From Pelargonium nanum (Eukaryota > Streptophyta > Magnoliopsida > Geraniales > Geraniaceae), in the NCBI GenBank assembly GCA_036897485.1, contig JAYMTF010000802.1, positions 1-30,006 of the forward strand: DNA of 30,006 bases, given 5' to 3'. A program made the position numbers and the translations under genes. A model generated the notes under the pieces. That model did not search any database. It was given only the letters and a program-made list of their open reading frames with translations, and was not told the DNA's origin. Of the stretch, positions 10,802 through 22,846 are shown piece by piece; position 1 is the stretch's first letter; each line of letters begins with the position of its first letter.

Positions 10802-13800
10802 TCACACCTTAATAGAATCATATTTTTTGCCCATTGCACCACCTTTCTGTTTCTGGAACTGAATGTACCTCAGAACGCTGTCAAGGAAAGCCTTGCAAAT
10901 AGGATCAGGGATTGTGGACTCACTTTGCATTTCGGTGTCAATTAGTTCAATCAGGTCCTGGATCGCACCACTTGTTATCTGCGGGTTCCCTTTCTCAAAA
11001 TAATAGAGGTACCTGAAATGGATCAACTCAATGAAAATGAATTGCAACTATGATATTTAAAAAACATGAATCCAGTTCAAGCTACTGACTTGTTCAGTAT
11101 TTCCACAAAGAGCACGACTGGCCCGCCGCTATCACGTGTCACGCTGGCCATCTGTTGAGCAGCATTAGCGATCCTCAAGGAACGCTTTAGGCAAAGCAGT
11201 ACCCTTTACACCAAACACCAATGGTTTATTCTTTAATCAGTTGAGAAAATTGAGTTAGATAGAAAGCACAACATAAGATATATAATGCGCACGCCGACAG
11301 GAAACAAATCAATGGATTACGACAATGATGATTATGAGCAACCAACAAATTCATGTACACCAGTATTCTACTCGATGCAAGGACATGAAAAGAAGCATAA
11401 AATCATTTGAGTTGTTTGTCAATGTTAAGTAAGAGGTAGTGAACCTTTCTCCATCCTTGATGCCATCCTGATCATCAACCCAAAACAGATGTGAGCATGC
11501 ATAAACTGCTCTGCACTGATCAGGCTTCCTCAAAAGCTTTGCTGAATACTGATCAAAAGGTGAAAACCATCAGTTCTGAGAGTTGCCAGATACCAAAAGG
11601 TACAATATAATCATCAGGTGTCTTGTAAGACTTGTTACCCCAGTCGCCTTGTGAGTTAAAGTATCCCTATTCTCAACACCAAATATATTCATCCTCTGTA
11701 GAGTCCCAATAGCCAAATGTATTGCTGTAACTTGGGCTTTGGAGTCCTAAAAGTAACATATAAAAAATAAGTTGTTAAATACTGTCACATATTTTCAAAT
11801 ATTTATATACGCAAATAATTCATGAGCAATTACCGCAATTTCTTCTTCATATAATATAAAAGCTTGAGTGAAAAAATCATAAGCAACAAGCTCAAGTTCA
11901 CAATCATTAGCAGCCTGATTGTCAACAAACCAAACAATATAAAAGTTAGAACCATTTGCGTGACTGTTACACACTATTTCTCAGGCCGTCTTTGTCAGTG
12001 TATAATAATTCAAGGTATATAAATACAAATGCCGTTATAAAAAGCATATAGCTTGAAATATGAAAATGGAAGTCCATTCTAGATTAGATATAATGCATTA
12101 ACAACTACTGAGTATGCATGTACGTACCTCGGCACAGTGTAGGAACAACCTTAATGCTAGTTCAGGCGAAGGGACAGAGGAAAGAGCCTCAATAGACTGA
12201 AATAAGACCAGATGATATTACTATATGCACATAGATGACAGAAGATTTTTGGTAAACATGGACAATATAAGCACAAAATATAAAACCTTTTATAATGAAG
12301 TTTTTTTTTTTTTTTATAATGAAGATTTAAAGACAGAACAATAAAAATTTCAGTGAGGAGAGGGTATAGGTACAGGTAAGAATTTCAGATTACCCTAGGT
12401 AAGTAAACATAATCATCCAAAAGTATTTAAAAGAAATGTCATCACGTCATTCCTCCCAACAAAGCTCATGCACAGGCTCACAAATCCATATTAAGGGGTC
12501 TGAGTATGATCTGAAAAAATGGCCTCCAAACAAGCAGGAAAACTTGTTCTGTAAATATTAACTCCTTTCCAACAAATTTTATACATAATATAATAGGTTA
12601 TAATTATCACCGAATCTATAATTACAAGGTTGGCTTAAGTTATTCATCCGGTCAATATCAATTACAAATCTTTTGTAGCAGTATACCTGATTCAAGAGCT
12701 GAAATATTTTCCTTGGTGTTGCAGGTTCTTCTCCCAGCACATCTCCATCCAAAAAATGCAATTCCCTAATCAACTGCACCCCACAAAAAATAAAAATAAT
12801 AATAAACGTTCCAAATTCTAAATTGAAGTCCAGTTATAAAGTAGAATTGAACTCTAAACTCCTATTGCATCCCCAACTGCTTGGTATCAAGGCTTTACTG
12901 CATTGAGTTGGATATGCCAAAGATGCATGCATTGCAGCATCAGCTAAACTTGCCTATTTTCCTATTTGGATAGAAAGGTCCAGCTTATCAAACTAAAATA
13001 TATATGAAGGTTTTTACTTCTTTTCGTGTTGACTGTTACATAGGAAATTTGATGTGAATAAAGTTTTCCATTTTATGTCTCGAGAATCTTTTGAACCTTT
13101 GAGTCTCCATAACTTTATAGACATACAGCACTAATCAAATTTCATGCTATTATCTGGCTATTTTAAGTGAAAGGTAAAGAATGAAATTGTCAACTTTCAC
13201 TAATCAAATAATTTGATTTCTATAGCCATAACATAAAAAGTACCACCTAACATAATTCTTTTGTCTATGAGATGAGAAAGCACATGCAATGTCACGAAGC
13301 TAAAGGCTTATCCCCACCCCCTTCATCTATTAGAACAATATTTGACATAATGCATTCAGAATACTGAATACTCCAAGAGAAATGTAAATCAGAATACCCC
13401 AACAGACGCAGGAGAAGAAAATGGGAAATTCATGGCTCACATTAATTGAAGTTGTTTTTAAGAAGCCTCAATAATCCTTCAGCACATCTTCTCAAGAATG
13501 CTAATAAGCATTCAATGAGAAACTTCTGCTCATGAAAATTATTTTCTCTTCTCAATTTCTTTTCCTATCTTTTTACACTTCACAGTATTCTATTATTAAA
13601 TGTTACAGGGATGGGCAAACTAGTACAAGAGTTTGTAAGAACATAGAAGAAAACAGCATACACTGAGTGCAGAAAAGGTAAGAGGGGGAACTGTAAAAGG
13701 TAGGCGTGTTGATCCTCCGTTCATTATGTGCTTCCTCACAGTGCATATAATCTGAAGTAAAACATAAATCAAAATATACTAGTTTCAGTCAGTTCATCAA

Positions 13801-16800
13801 CAGGCCGGTACTGAAATAGGAACACAACTAAACCTGAACAAGTCAAAATATAAGGCACTGTTGTTAGAAAGTGTGCAAGTACCCAACATTTATTTTACTA
13901 ATATTTAAGAGATAAAAATTCAAAATAAAACATTAACCTAAGGTTCTGGAACTAAAAAATAACAAGCCAATTTCTAACAATGTTGGAGTTGGCTACACGA
14001 GTCCTTCAGCAAAACTCTTTAGAATCTTTGCTCCTATATGCCTCCTCCACTCCATCATATCTAATGCTACCCCTCCCTTAGGGCATATGTTATTATATAT
14101 ATTCATAATAGTTTTTTTTTCTTGTTTAAGTCCCCCCTTACTCCTACTAGTTTTTCCTAATTGAATTCTTTCACCTTTCTTTAACCTCCCTACGCTGCAC
14201 ACATCAAAACCACCTAAAGTCTATTTTCCATCATCTTACACAAATCTACCTAAAAAATATTTCTATAATTCCATATGAAATCCATTGGGTGCTGAACACT
14301 ATAACAACAACAAAGTCATACCCAAACAATGTTGGGGTTGGCTATACTATGGATCCTGTAACAAAACTTTTTGGGATCCTTTGCTCGTATTCTCCTCTTC
14401 TACTCTATTCTATCTAATGCTTGTATACTCCAATAGGTATGAAACTCTGAACTTTTGCTTGGAGGAGATGGTTTGTAAATGGAGTGGCATACTGGCATTT
14501 TGTGAAAAATTATTAATAAATAATAAGTTTAGGGTAAATGGTAAATTCATAATATTTTAATAACATTGGACAGTGACACTGGTAAATTCGTAATATTTTA
14601 ATAACACCCATCAGGCCAAGCGGTTTAAGGCGCTTGGATCCCCTCAGAGGTCTCAGGTTCAAACCCCATCATGGTGTTGGTATCGCCGATAAAAAAAAAA
14701 CATATTTAATGGACATTTGACAGAATGAATCAAAATGGTATACTTGGGGGACCAAATTGGAACAAAATGGATGGTACAAGGACTAAATTGGAACAAAAAC
14801 CAAAATGAGTTCCAATTTGGAAAAAAATGAGTATTAAGAGGACCATTTTGAAACATTTACCTTTTTAATTTTCACCATAAGGGTGAAATTTTTGTTCTAT
14901 CCCCAAGGTCCAATATTGAAATAATTCAAAACTTTCCCTGATTTTTCACGTGTCAATAGACAATTTACAATGCCTCGAATTTTATTAGAACATGTCCAAG
15001 TCAAATAGCAATTTTTGAAGAACTAACTAGGAAACCAAAGAATCAATTGTACGGATATATAAAATACAAGATTCTCAATAGTCTTAAGCTCAAGATTTTA
15101 GACTGAATTTTATCATATGAAAGGAAACCAAAGAATCAATTGTATGTATATCCATACAATTCTCCGTATTTAGACTATCTGCTCATTGCATATCGAGCAA
15201 GGCATGTAACTGTGAAATATTAGTATCAAAGAATAAATGTACAAGCAACAAACATCCCGGGATATCTACACACCTTTAACATTTCCTTCGGATCATCATT
15301 ATAAAGCATGTTTATGAGGCGAGCAACAGAATTTTGTTCTTCTTTGAAGTCCTCTTCATCAAGCTACCAATAGAGATACAAAATAAAATAAAATAAAATT
15401 GAGGTGCAAGGAAAGGAATGCACATATGCATGTATCCACGCACACTTATATAGTTAGGCCATCAAAATCTAAAACCCAAATATAAGATAGGAAAAAATCA
15501 TGGACAGAAAATCACAATTGCAGGCTACCAAGAGAGTTCTAATTATTCAAGTTCTATCTATTGATATGAAAACTCGTACTAATAGAACTTTTGACATGTA
15601 CCTCATCTGCAGCAGTTCCATCCAAATCTTTAATAAGTCCTTCTATTAATTCGAACAACACCTCAACCTACAAAGTGTAAGTCAACCTTGTTTCTTAAGA
15701 ACTTGATATGCTACAATGAATTGATTCATACCTTATCAGCAGTAGAAATGTAGGTGCTATTTTTCATGATGCTCTGAATAATAACCATTGCCATAACTTT
15801 GTTTGTCCCATTATCAAGGTGGTCCATAACACGAGGATAATTCGAAAGCGTAAGGGCCGTGATAATATCATTGTATTTCTCTAATGGAGCACTTAGAAGT
15901 GCAACAACTTGTTTTGTTGCTCTACTGTCATCAAGCTTAGGTTTTCCACTGAGCTTCTTAACACACTCTCCCTGTAACACAATTTGCAACTCTAAAAGTT
16001 ACATCTACGTCACACGGTCATGCTAACCAGCAAGCATAATATGTCAAATGTCATGCATTGATGAACCCAGACACGGACATCCTAATGTCTGTCTCCATGT
16101 CATGTACAAGTCCTGGGAGGAAACATACCAGTACTTGATCCACATAATCCAGCCGATCAGGATGAACATGGAGAGTGAATGTAAGAAGAGAGACATACAA
16201 GGTTATAATACCAACAATAGGCATATCAACCTGCGCTTGTATCACCTATAATTGAATTATAAGCAATCAGATGGTGAAAGAAAACTTCACATATCAATTG
16301 AAGTACATGAATAAATATGTATCCATCAAAAGAAAATTTTAATAAAATGCAAGCTATGGTGAGCATATGGTCTGTGCCTCAGCTCAGTGTTCAATAACTA
16401 AGGGCACCATCAAATACACTCACATTTCCTACAAGAAACAAGGGAGCCAACACTATAGCTTCTATAATATCTACATTTTTGCAATTACTACGCCCAGAGA
16501 TCAGTACAAGGACATGTTTAGCAGAGTCCTTTTGTTCCCATTTTCATAGCTTTTGGCTTATTTGAGCTCTATTCTCCAGTTGTTAATATGTCAGACTGGT
16601 TATATAGCTGGAAATGGAACTTTCAATCTAGGTGTACCACGAACCATTACATTGTAGAAGAAACTGAAATCATGAAATAATATAAGACGTTGCTCATTTA
16701 CCTGCTTTCAAGGTATTGAAAAATATTATAAAGCAACGTTACGATCTCAGGGCATAAGCTTGTTTACCTTCCCTATGGCATTGCTCAACTTAACAAAAGC

Positions 16801-19800
16801 TTCGACATGCAAAAACTCAGGTAAGACCTGTCAGTGTCACACAAAAAAAGCAAAGTAAAACAACAAAGATCAACTAAATATGAAAAAGCATGATCTGCAA
16901 AGGCAGCATATTGGTAACTTACATCTGCACTTGAAGTTGCATAAGCTGACAATCTATCCATTAGCTGAGACAACACTGTTTTGATATCAACCTTTGGCTG
17001 GGAATCAACATGATGCCATACAGAGGTAAAAAAGTTCATCAGCTATTCAGCTACATTAACATCTATCTTCATTCAAAACTGCACACACAAAGCAAAAATA
17101 TCTTGCATACTCTTAAAAGAGGACAAAGGTCTCTAGAAAAAGCAGTTAACTAAGTGATGTCATCCAGTTTTAAGATAACTTTTTACAATCCCTTACAATA
17201 CATATCATTACACGGCATACTCAATATCTTTCTTTTTATTTATCTTTGCGTGTTTTTGTGATATCTACAGTGCAAGATCGCTTAGCAGCATAAATAAGAG
17301 GGCCGGCACCAAGAGACCCTTTCCATTGGATACAACTGACGTACCACCAACCATATGCCCAAATAGACATGAGATGTTGGATGAGAATATGGTTCAGGAT
17401 TAAGATAGGAATTGTCTATCATTTGTCCCAACACATAAGCCCACCCATCCCCGAAGGAAAAACACTGTATATATAGGGATCACATAGCTTGGCTTACAGA
17501 GTGAGCCGCTGAGTATTACAGCAAAGTTTTCATAATATTGTATATACGCTAGTAGAAATAAGCAACAATCTACAGGCATCATATAACAAAAATCTCCATC
17601 CGTGATAATAAGATATATTTCTAGAAGTGTGCATCCATGGTAATTGTGTCCTATGCGGACAAAACAGATATAGAACATAAGGTTAAAGGAGCTCAGCATA
17701 ACAACATAATTTGCTAAAGGAAAATATGCATAATCTAAAGAGGAATATAAACTCTAACATAATTCACACTACCCACTTGAAGCTGGGGGCAAGCATCCAA
17801 TAATGTCTCAAGAGTCTGCAAGTGGTACTCATCCGGAAAGACTTGAATGACGCAATCCATTAAATAATATTGGGCAAGCTCATCCTTACAGTTGACAACC
17901 TGTACAAGAAAATTGAATGCCAATGAGAATACTAGTCAGAATATGCTGCTAGACCATATGCTATTAAACTAAGATTTATAAAAATGGCTGAGAGAGAGAG
18001 AGAGAGATTACTAGACCTGCTCTAAGACTCTAGGCAGAACAGTGTCTTTGTATATTTCTAGGTCCACACCTTCTATCTGACTAAGAACGTGGAGGTTTTT
18101 CCCTACCTAACCGAAAATTTGAGAGAAACATAACTTCTCTGTAGAAGCATAAACAAGAACAAGTTGCATGGAGATGAATTTTCAGTTTGTAAATATTACA
18201 AGATCACGAAGCTCATTCCTTTCCTTTTCCTGCTTTTCTCTTACACGAACAGGTCCCTGCATGCCAGAAAGTCTAATTGAAGCCTCAACTCAGGATCACT
18301 AGAGTATGAATGGCAAGGACACCTGCATGGCCAAAAATCATGCTCTCATGATCATGATTCATTTGTACCCCTATGGCAGGCAAGTACTGTGGTGCCATGC
18401 ATGTGCAAATATTAAAGTAGATTTCCGTTCACTGATACTTAAACATTCAACTAACCTGATGTTGCATTCGAACCCAAAGTTTATTCATTTCAGTAAAATT
18501 TTGTAACACAAACTCTACAGCATCCATGACAGTGTTCACTCCCCTGAGAGAATATATAAAAAAAGTGTAATAGTAATAATTGCATCACCAGTACAATATG
18601 CCAATTAAATCAACAAAAACCATATGTGCAACTTTAACAACTACTATTGAGATATAGAAAACATAAGCTACAATTCATAAGGAAACTACAAGTTCCATAA
18701 AGAACACCAAATATGACATGTGTGCCTGTGTTGATTATTCAGGCACATCTGTGGTTATCTAGATGGCTTCGCATAAAACTGATCATGTACAATGGTAGAA
18801 AACTATTTCAATACCATCAATTGACTAATTCATTTTCGAAGGTTTAAATTAAAGCTTCATTATAGTCATTTTCAATTCTATACACCTTTAGTGATAAGTA
18901 ATAGGAACCATGTTAAATTGAACATAAATGATTTTTTTCCATGCCTATTATAATAACTTATAATGTAAATACCGGGTTGATAGACATCAGGTTTTCGAAG
19001 AAAATGGACACTCTAATGTAAAACAACTTATGGAATAACCAAGATAAATGATTATATAACTTCTGGAAGCAAAGGAGTTTAAAGTCTCAAAAACCAGGAC
19101 CTACCGTCCGAACCAATCTGGGTAACGCAGCTATTGACATAATAAAATATTTCACCATTTCAGTGGCTCTGCAGTACTGGAAACGATACACCCCCCTTCT
19201 TTCCCAAAACAATAACAAGACATCTAATTCTTTTTCTCCTAGTCATTACTACTTGATAAAAGACCTCTTTACTTGAGGTCTACTGCATCAACTAGAAAGT
19301 AGCTAAAAAAAGCAGAGCACTAAACCGCAAAAACAATATATATAATCTTTCTCTGTATGCTCATCTGGTTTTGAAAATATGATCTAGAGAAGTGATCGGT
19401 TTTGGGGTCTCAAGCAAAATCAGATTTAGGTGGTAGGGGAAACAAGAAAAAAATATAACCCAGTAAATCATCCTCAGCAATGACCTCTTCTTTCTACTCT
19501 ATGTACAAGCACTCTATGTCATATTTCCAACAAGTCTAAACCTCTTGAGAATATGATTTGCACAATAACCAGTTACATAATAATGACAACATACTATCAG
19601 ACGTCGTTGAAACATCAACTTCAAAACATCTAGCAATCATTAGCATTTTAAAGATGTTTCATCACATCAGCTAATATAGATACTCACTCCAACATCCCAA
19701 AGACCATTTCCTTTGATTGGTTGAAAGTTTTGATATACCTCTTCTCAGACATCAATTTCAAAACAAAAAATGTTTAATTTGATGTAATTAACTTCTGGAA

Positions 19801-21245
19801 AAAAGCAACTCCATTAAAAAATAAAGATAGGCAAGCAAAACCCTCTTACCCTTCATACTGAGAACCAATATCAGATAGTTTATCTCTACTGACTTGAGCA
19901 AGGTAACTTCTTAGAAAGAGCCCACGTAATGGATTCTGAACAGCACGGCACATTTCCACTAGATCTCTAAGAACATCCATGGCAGGAGCCTCTTTAGATG
20001 TAATGTACACAGATCCTACTGTACAGAGGAGGTACCTGGTAAATCAACAAGGAATTTTACAAGAACAGGCAAAGATAATGATAAAGATGCATTTGCATAC
20101 AAGCTGACTATGGTCAAACCTTGGCTAGAAATACACAAATCATATATAGCTTATGTATCAAAGAAAAAAATTCTGTCATTAAAGTTACTAACTATTGAAA
20201 GGAAAAAGAAAAGATGCTTGCCCAATGGCATTATTATAGAACATCCAAAGGTATAAGAGATTAGCTACTCAAACAAAGAATAATGAAGTGACACTTCCTG
20301 GTCTTTATTTATCCCTTCGTCTTTACAATTATTGATCCCTTCAGACCCTAGATGATTGCTAATGAATATTGACCCCTTTTTCATTTACAGACGGTATGCC
20401 TTTTACCCATTTCTAGTTTCTAATTTGGACTTCAGCTAGGATCACAGTATTGTGCTCTCTAGCCTCTGTGTGTGTTTGCATGAGACAGATAGTAATTGGT
20501 CATTTAAGGTTCTAAATTCCAATGCTAAGAAATTTCTGAATAGTTAGTGTAGCCTGAGGACTTTGAATATAAATTAATTAAAAAAAATTAAAAATTAACA
20601 AGCACAAATACAAATTCAATTTGCAACCTCAAATGAAATGTTACTATTAACAACTAGATAGCGCATTGTAAATTCATATAAAATGCCAACCAAACTATAA
20701 ATATTAGCATAAAATTGTAAGATTAGAATTTAAGAAAATGTCTGATCTGTATCAACATACAGTCTAGGCAATATGTTCCCAGCATGCTGAACAAGCTCAT
20801 ACAAATCAACCACCAACACGCCGTGCCCACTCTCGTCCTTGAAAAACATCTCCAGCATTCTCAATTCGTCGAAAGCTCGCATGTCTGCAACCAAATTCAA
20901 TCATCAATTCGGAGACACAATAAACGGCACAATGATGATTCAGCTCGATCGAAGAAGAATTAGAGGTTACAGAGTTCGTAGTATTTGTGTGGAGAAAGTT
21001 TCGAGGTCCTGAGTTCCGAAAGCATCAGCGCGGAGTATTTGAGAGCTTCTCGAAGATTGTTGGCGTCCTTTGAAGTTCAAAATTGCACGTAAAAATCAAT
21101 AATAACAAACATAACGCTCTTGGATCGGTTGAGAGAAATGGAGACGTACCAGAGCGCGATGCATGTAAAAGGCGTTATGTTGAATAGCTGCGATCCCTTC
21201 AGCGAGCCATTTCTCTTCCTCCTCCGCTACATCGTCCACTGTCAT
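10802..21245 (-). CDS. VPS35: VPS35, retromer core subunit, 22 exons
   Basis: Exons in gene order (high to low): 21245-21150, 21067-20971, 20884-20761, 20035-19850, 18543-18456, 18256-18200, 18106-18017, 17899-17777, 16991-16923, 16827-16768, 16245-16129, 15971-15732, 15667-15602, 15363-15274, 13751-13662, 12773-12687, 12196-12128, 11914-11834, 11746-11639, 11548-11445, 11203-11090, 11012-10802. They sum to 2,367 nt, giving 788 aa, a normal plant VPS35 length. It starts [20 protein letters not shown]. The conserved PRLYLL motif (104-109), needed for VPS26 binding in the family, is intact, followed by [13 protein letters not shown]. The C-terminus ends [22 protein letters not shown]35 is the alpha-solenoid scaffold of the retromer, which recycles vacuolar sorting receptors and other cargo from endosomes. 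All introns are GT-AG, though exon 20 uses the weak donor GTTCAC. Two large introns (18544-19849 and 13752-15273) hold most of the length, the second with transposon debris. Confidence 0.97.
13978..14275 (-). mobile_element. RTE-type LINE / Au-like SINE 3'-end remnant (copy 1)
   Basis: On the minus strand this stretch ends in TGTAGCCAACTCCAACATTG, which resembles the shared 3' tail of plant RTE LINEs and Au-type SINEs. The part at about 14,120-14,275 continues with sequence of the same general type, but no coding domain is preserved. The terminal TTG repeat is missing. It lies in the VPS35 intron between exons 14 and 15, sense to that gene. Confidence 0.45.
14303..14431 (-). mobile_element. 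RTE-type LINE / Au-like SINE 3'-end remnant (copy 2)
   Basis: Reads on the minus strand as GGATCCATAGTATAGCCAAC, then CCCAACATTG and a TTTGTTGTTGTTA end. This matches the pattern of RTE/Au 3' tails that finish in TTG repeats. It aligns over about 95 bp with the neighbouring copy (14,327 onward against 13,978 onward). Both are short, so they are 5'-truncated insertions. Confidence 0.5.
14540..14606 (+). repeat. 26-bp direct duplication, 41-bp period
   Basis: GGTAAATTCATAATATTTTA and the six bases after it (14,540-14,565) recur at 14,581-14,606 with one mismatch (CAT against CGT). The second copy ends where the SINE begins. Confidence 0.8.
14604..14700 (+). mobile_element. tRNA-derived SINE in a VPS35 intron
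   Basis: An A-box-like GGCCAAGCGGTTTAAGGC (14,614-14,631) and a B box GGTTCAAACCC (14,656-14,666) have tRNA-like spacing. They are followed by a short body, TTGGTATCGCCGAT, and a run of ten A. The 5' ACACC-CAT and 3' ATGGTGT can pair like an acceptor stem with one extra base. The anticodon and T stems do not form, so it is not a working tRNA. Flanks ATATTTTAAT and ATATTTAAT may be a worn target duplication. It is antisense to VPS35. It aligns with the SINE at 23,329-23,429. Confidence 0.75.
15029..15144 (+). repeat. 23-bp perfect direct repeat, 93-bp spacing
   Basis: AGGAAACCAAAGAATCAATT and the three bases after it occur at 15,029-15,051 and again at 15,122-15,144. The roughly 70 bp between may be inserted sequence or part of a local duplication. 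It lies in the VPS35 intron upstream of exon 15. Confidence 0.8.
17990..18007 (+). repeat. (GA)9 microsatellite next to a VPS35 splice donor
   Basis: Nine GA units lie just inside intron 7 of VPS35, starting 10 bp past the exon 7 donor at 18,017. In gene orientation this reads as a CT run followed by CAG. Confidence 0.9.
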
Positions 21246-21379
21246 TTTGGCTTTCGTCGTCCAGCTCCGGCGTCTGAGATTGGAACTGAAATTGATCGTT
21301 GAAATGAGAACAGAATGATCAGAAACTGGTTTGGGTTGGGTTTGGTTCGAAACTTAAACTGGATCGCCCGTGTCCTCTT

Positions 21380-21400
21380 GGCCCAATTTCAGTTTGGGCT
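21380..21400 (-). promoter_or_regulatory. Site II-like TGGGCC elements in the VPS35 promoter
   Basis: GGCCCA at 21,380-21,385 (TGGGCC on the gene strand) and TGGGCT at 21,395-21,400 lie 135-155 bp upstream of the VPS35 start codon. Such sites bind TCP factors and are common in housekeeping plant promoters. No TATA box is evident. Confidence 0.4.
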
Positions 21401-22846
21401 CCAAAAATTTTCGGTCCAGCTCACAAGAAAACCTCCTACCACATCACAAGAAAAATCATCATTACTTTCATAAGAAACCTCAAAAACTCCTAAGATCTCC
21501 GTCTCGTTGGATCACCACCAAAGCTTCCCATCTCGTTGGGTCACCTTCAAGACTTCATGCCTCATAAGGTCACCAAAATTCATCCACATTTTCAGAGAAC
21601 TAGGACGATAACCAAAACGGTGAAGGCTCCTAAAGACTCCACTCCGCCCATCAATGTTTGAAAGAGATACGATAGCTTCAAAACTAACCCAACGCCCGCA
21701 AATGAAACACCCGAGATGCTAGAACTCAAAACCCAAAAGGACCCTGAATCGAACCCATGTAATCAATTACCACCATTCAAAAGTCGACATCTTATAACAT
21801 TTTCAAGACAGTCATGTTAACACGTGGACAAGACAACAAACTTTAATTCACCAGTTTGATTTGAGTATAAAATGTGTGTCATATCGTATTTAATTACATA
21901 TACATTTAATTTTCTTTACAATGAAAACTAAAAATTATTTGCATCATAAACGTTCAAATCCGTTGAACACCTATTTAAATAATTTGAACCAATTCAAGGG
22001 AGTGATGCTTAAACTTTCATTTTAATAATGCTTTAAGAAAGTACACCATGAGTAACTTATAGTAGGTATCACACTAAAATACACTCTTCAGAAATCTAAG
22101 ACAAATCCAATGCACCCAAATCCAAATATGATTTGTGCACAAATAAAGTATCTAAGTTCTCTCATTTCTCTAAAACTATATATTTTCTTTTCTTTTAAAA
22201 TAAGCATAGTAGTGTTGGATTTGGATAATGGATATATAGTGAAGCAACCACATATGACTGTGACTTCCCAATAAATTAAACGACCAAATCACCATTTTAC
22301 CCTCCTAAATAATTGACCAAAATTCCTTATACACCACGTTGCGTTGAATATGTAGTCGCATTGGGTGTACCGTTGGCGTCTACGAGGGGCAGTTCCGTAG
22401 TTTTCAACGTAAATAAAAGTTGGTTAAGCAGAAACCAAAACAGACAGTCAAAGCTTGAAGATGATGAATACGACAGAGGATGATTCCGATTTCCGTGTCG
22501 TATCCCACATTCTCTCTAACCGATCAAATCATACATACTATATATATACATTATTTGGACCATTTCGCTTTTATTTATCAATATCTCTACACAATTTTCT
22601 CGTTTTTAAAAAAATTGATTATCTTTAATTTCATGAAGAGACCAGGCAGTTTCACGATTCATTTTGTTTAATGTTTTTGTTGTTTGTCTTTAATTGAAGG
22701 AACAGTAATGGCGGCTGTGGTGTCTTGGAGGGGCTGAATTGGAATATATAAGAGTCGTTGCGGTATGTTGAGCTAACTGGAATATAATAAAGGGTTGGTT
22801 TTGGAGTTTGGTTTCTGGGTTTGTGGAGTGGTTGAAGAGAAACGCA
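21401..22846. other. Intergenic region between VPS35 and the kinase gene (divergent)
   Basis: About 1.4 kb without a credible coding frame. 21,480-21,600 holds a degenerate 29-bp tandem repeat. 21,850-22,350 is AT-rich. 22,440-22,846 probably holds the kinase promoter and leader, with a possible TATATAAG at 22,745-22,752 and short upstream ATG frames, one at 22,708 (MAAVVSWRG) and one at 22,765. Confidence 0.5.
21496..21588 (+). repeat. Degenerate 29-bp tandem repeat, three units
   Basis: TCTCGTTGGATCACC at 21,502, TCTCGTTGGGTCACC at 21,531 and CCTCATAAGGTCACC at 21,560 are spaced exactly 29 bp apart. Each is followed by a similar CAAAGCTTC/CAAGACTTC-like end. Confidence 0.75.

Noticed and set aside
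12286-12326. TTTATAATGAAG repeated on both sides of a T run in VPS35 intron 16
   Set aside because: Looks like replication slippage around a homopolymer; no element ends or other content are seen.
14285-14560. 91-codon frame in a VPS35 intron
   Set aside because: It overlaps the decayed RTE/Au-type tail and a tandem duplication and has no protein-like pattern.
14604-14677. Possible functional tRNA gene
   Set aside because: A and B boxes are present, but the anticodon and T stems do not pair and a poly(A) run follows, so it is a SINE.
18306-18506. 66-codon frame overlapping VPS35 exon 5
   Set aside because: Runs antisense across an exon and intron of VPS35 and shows no family resemblance.
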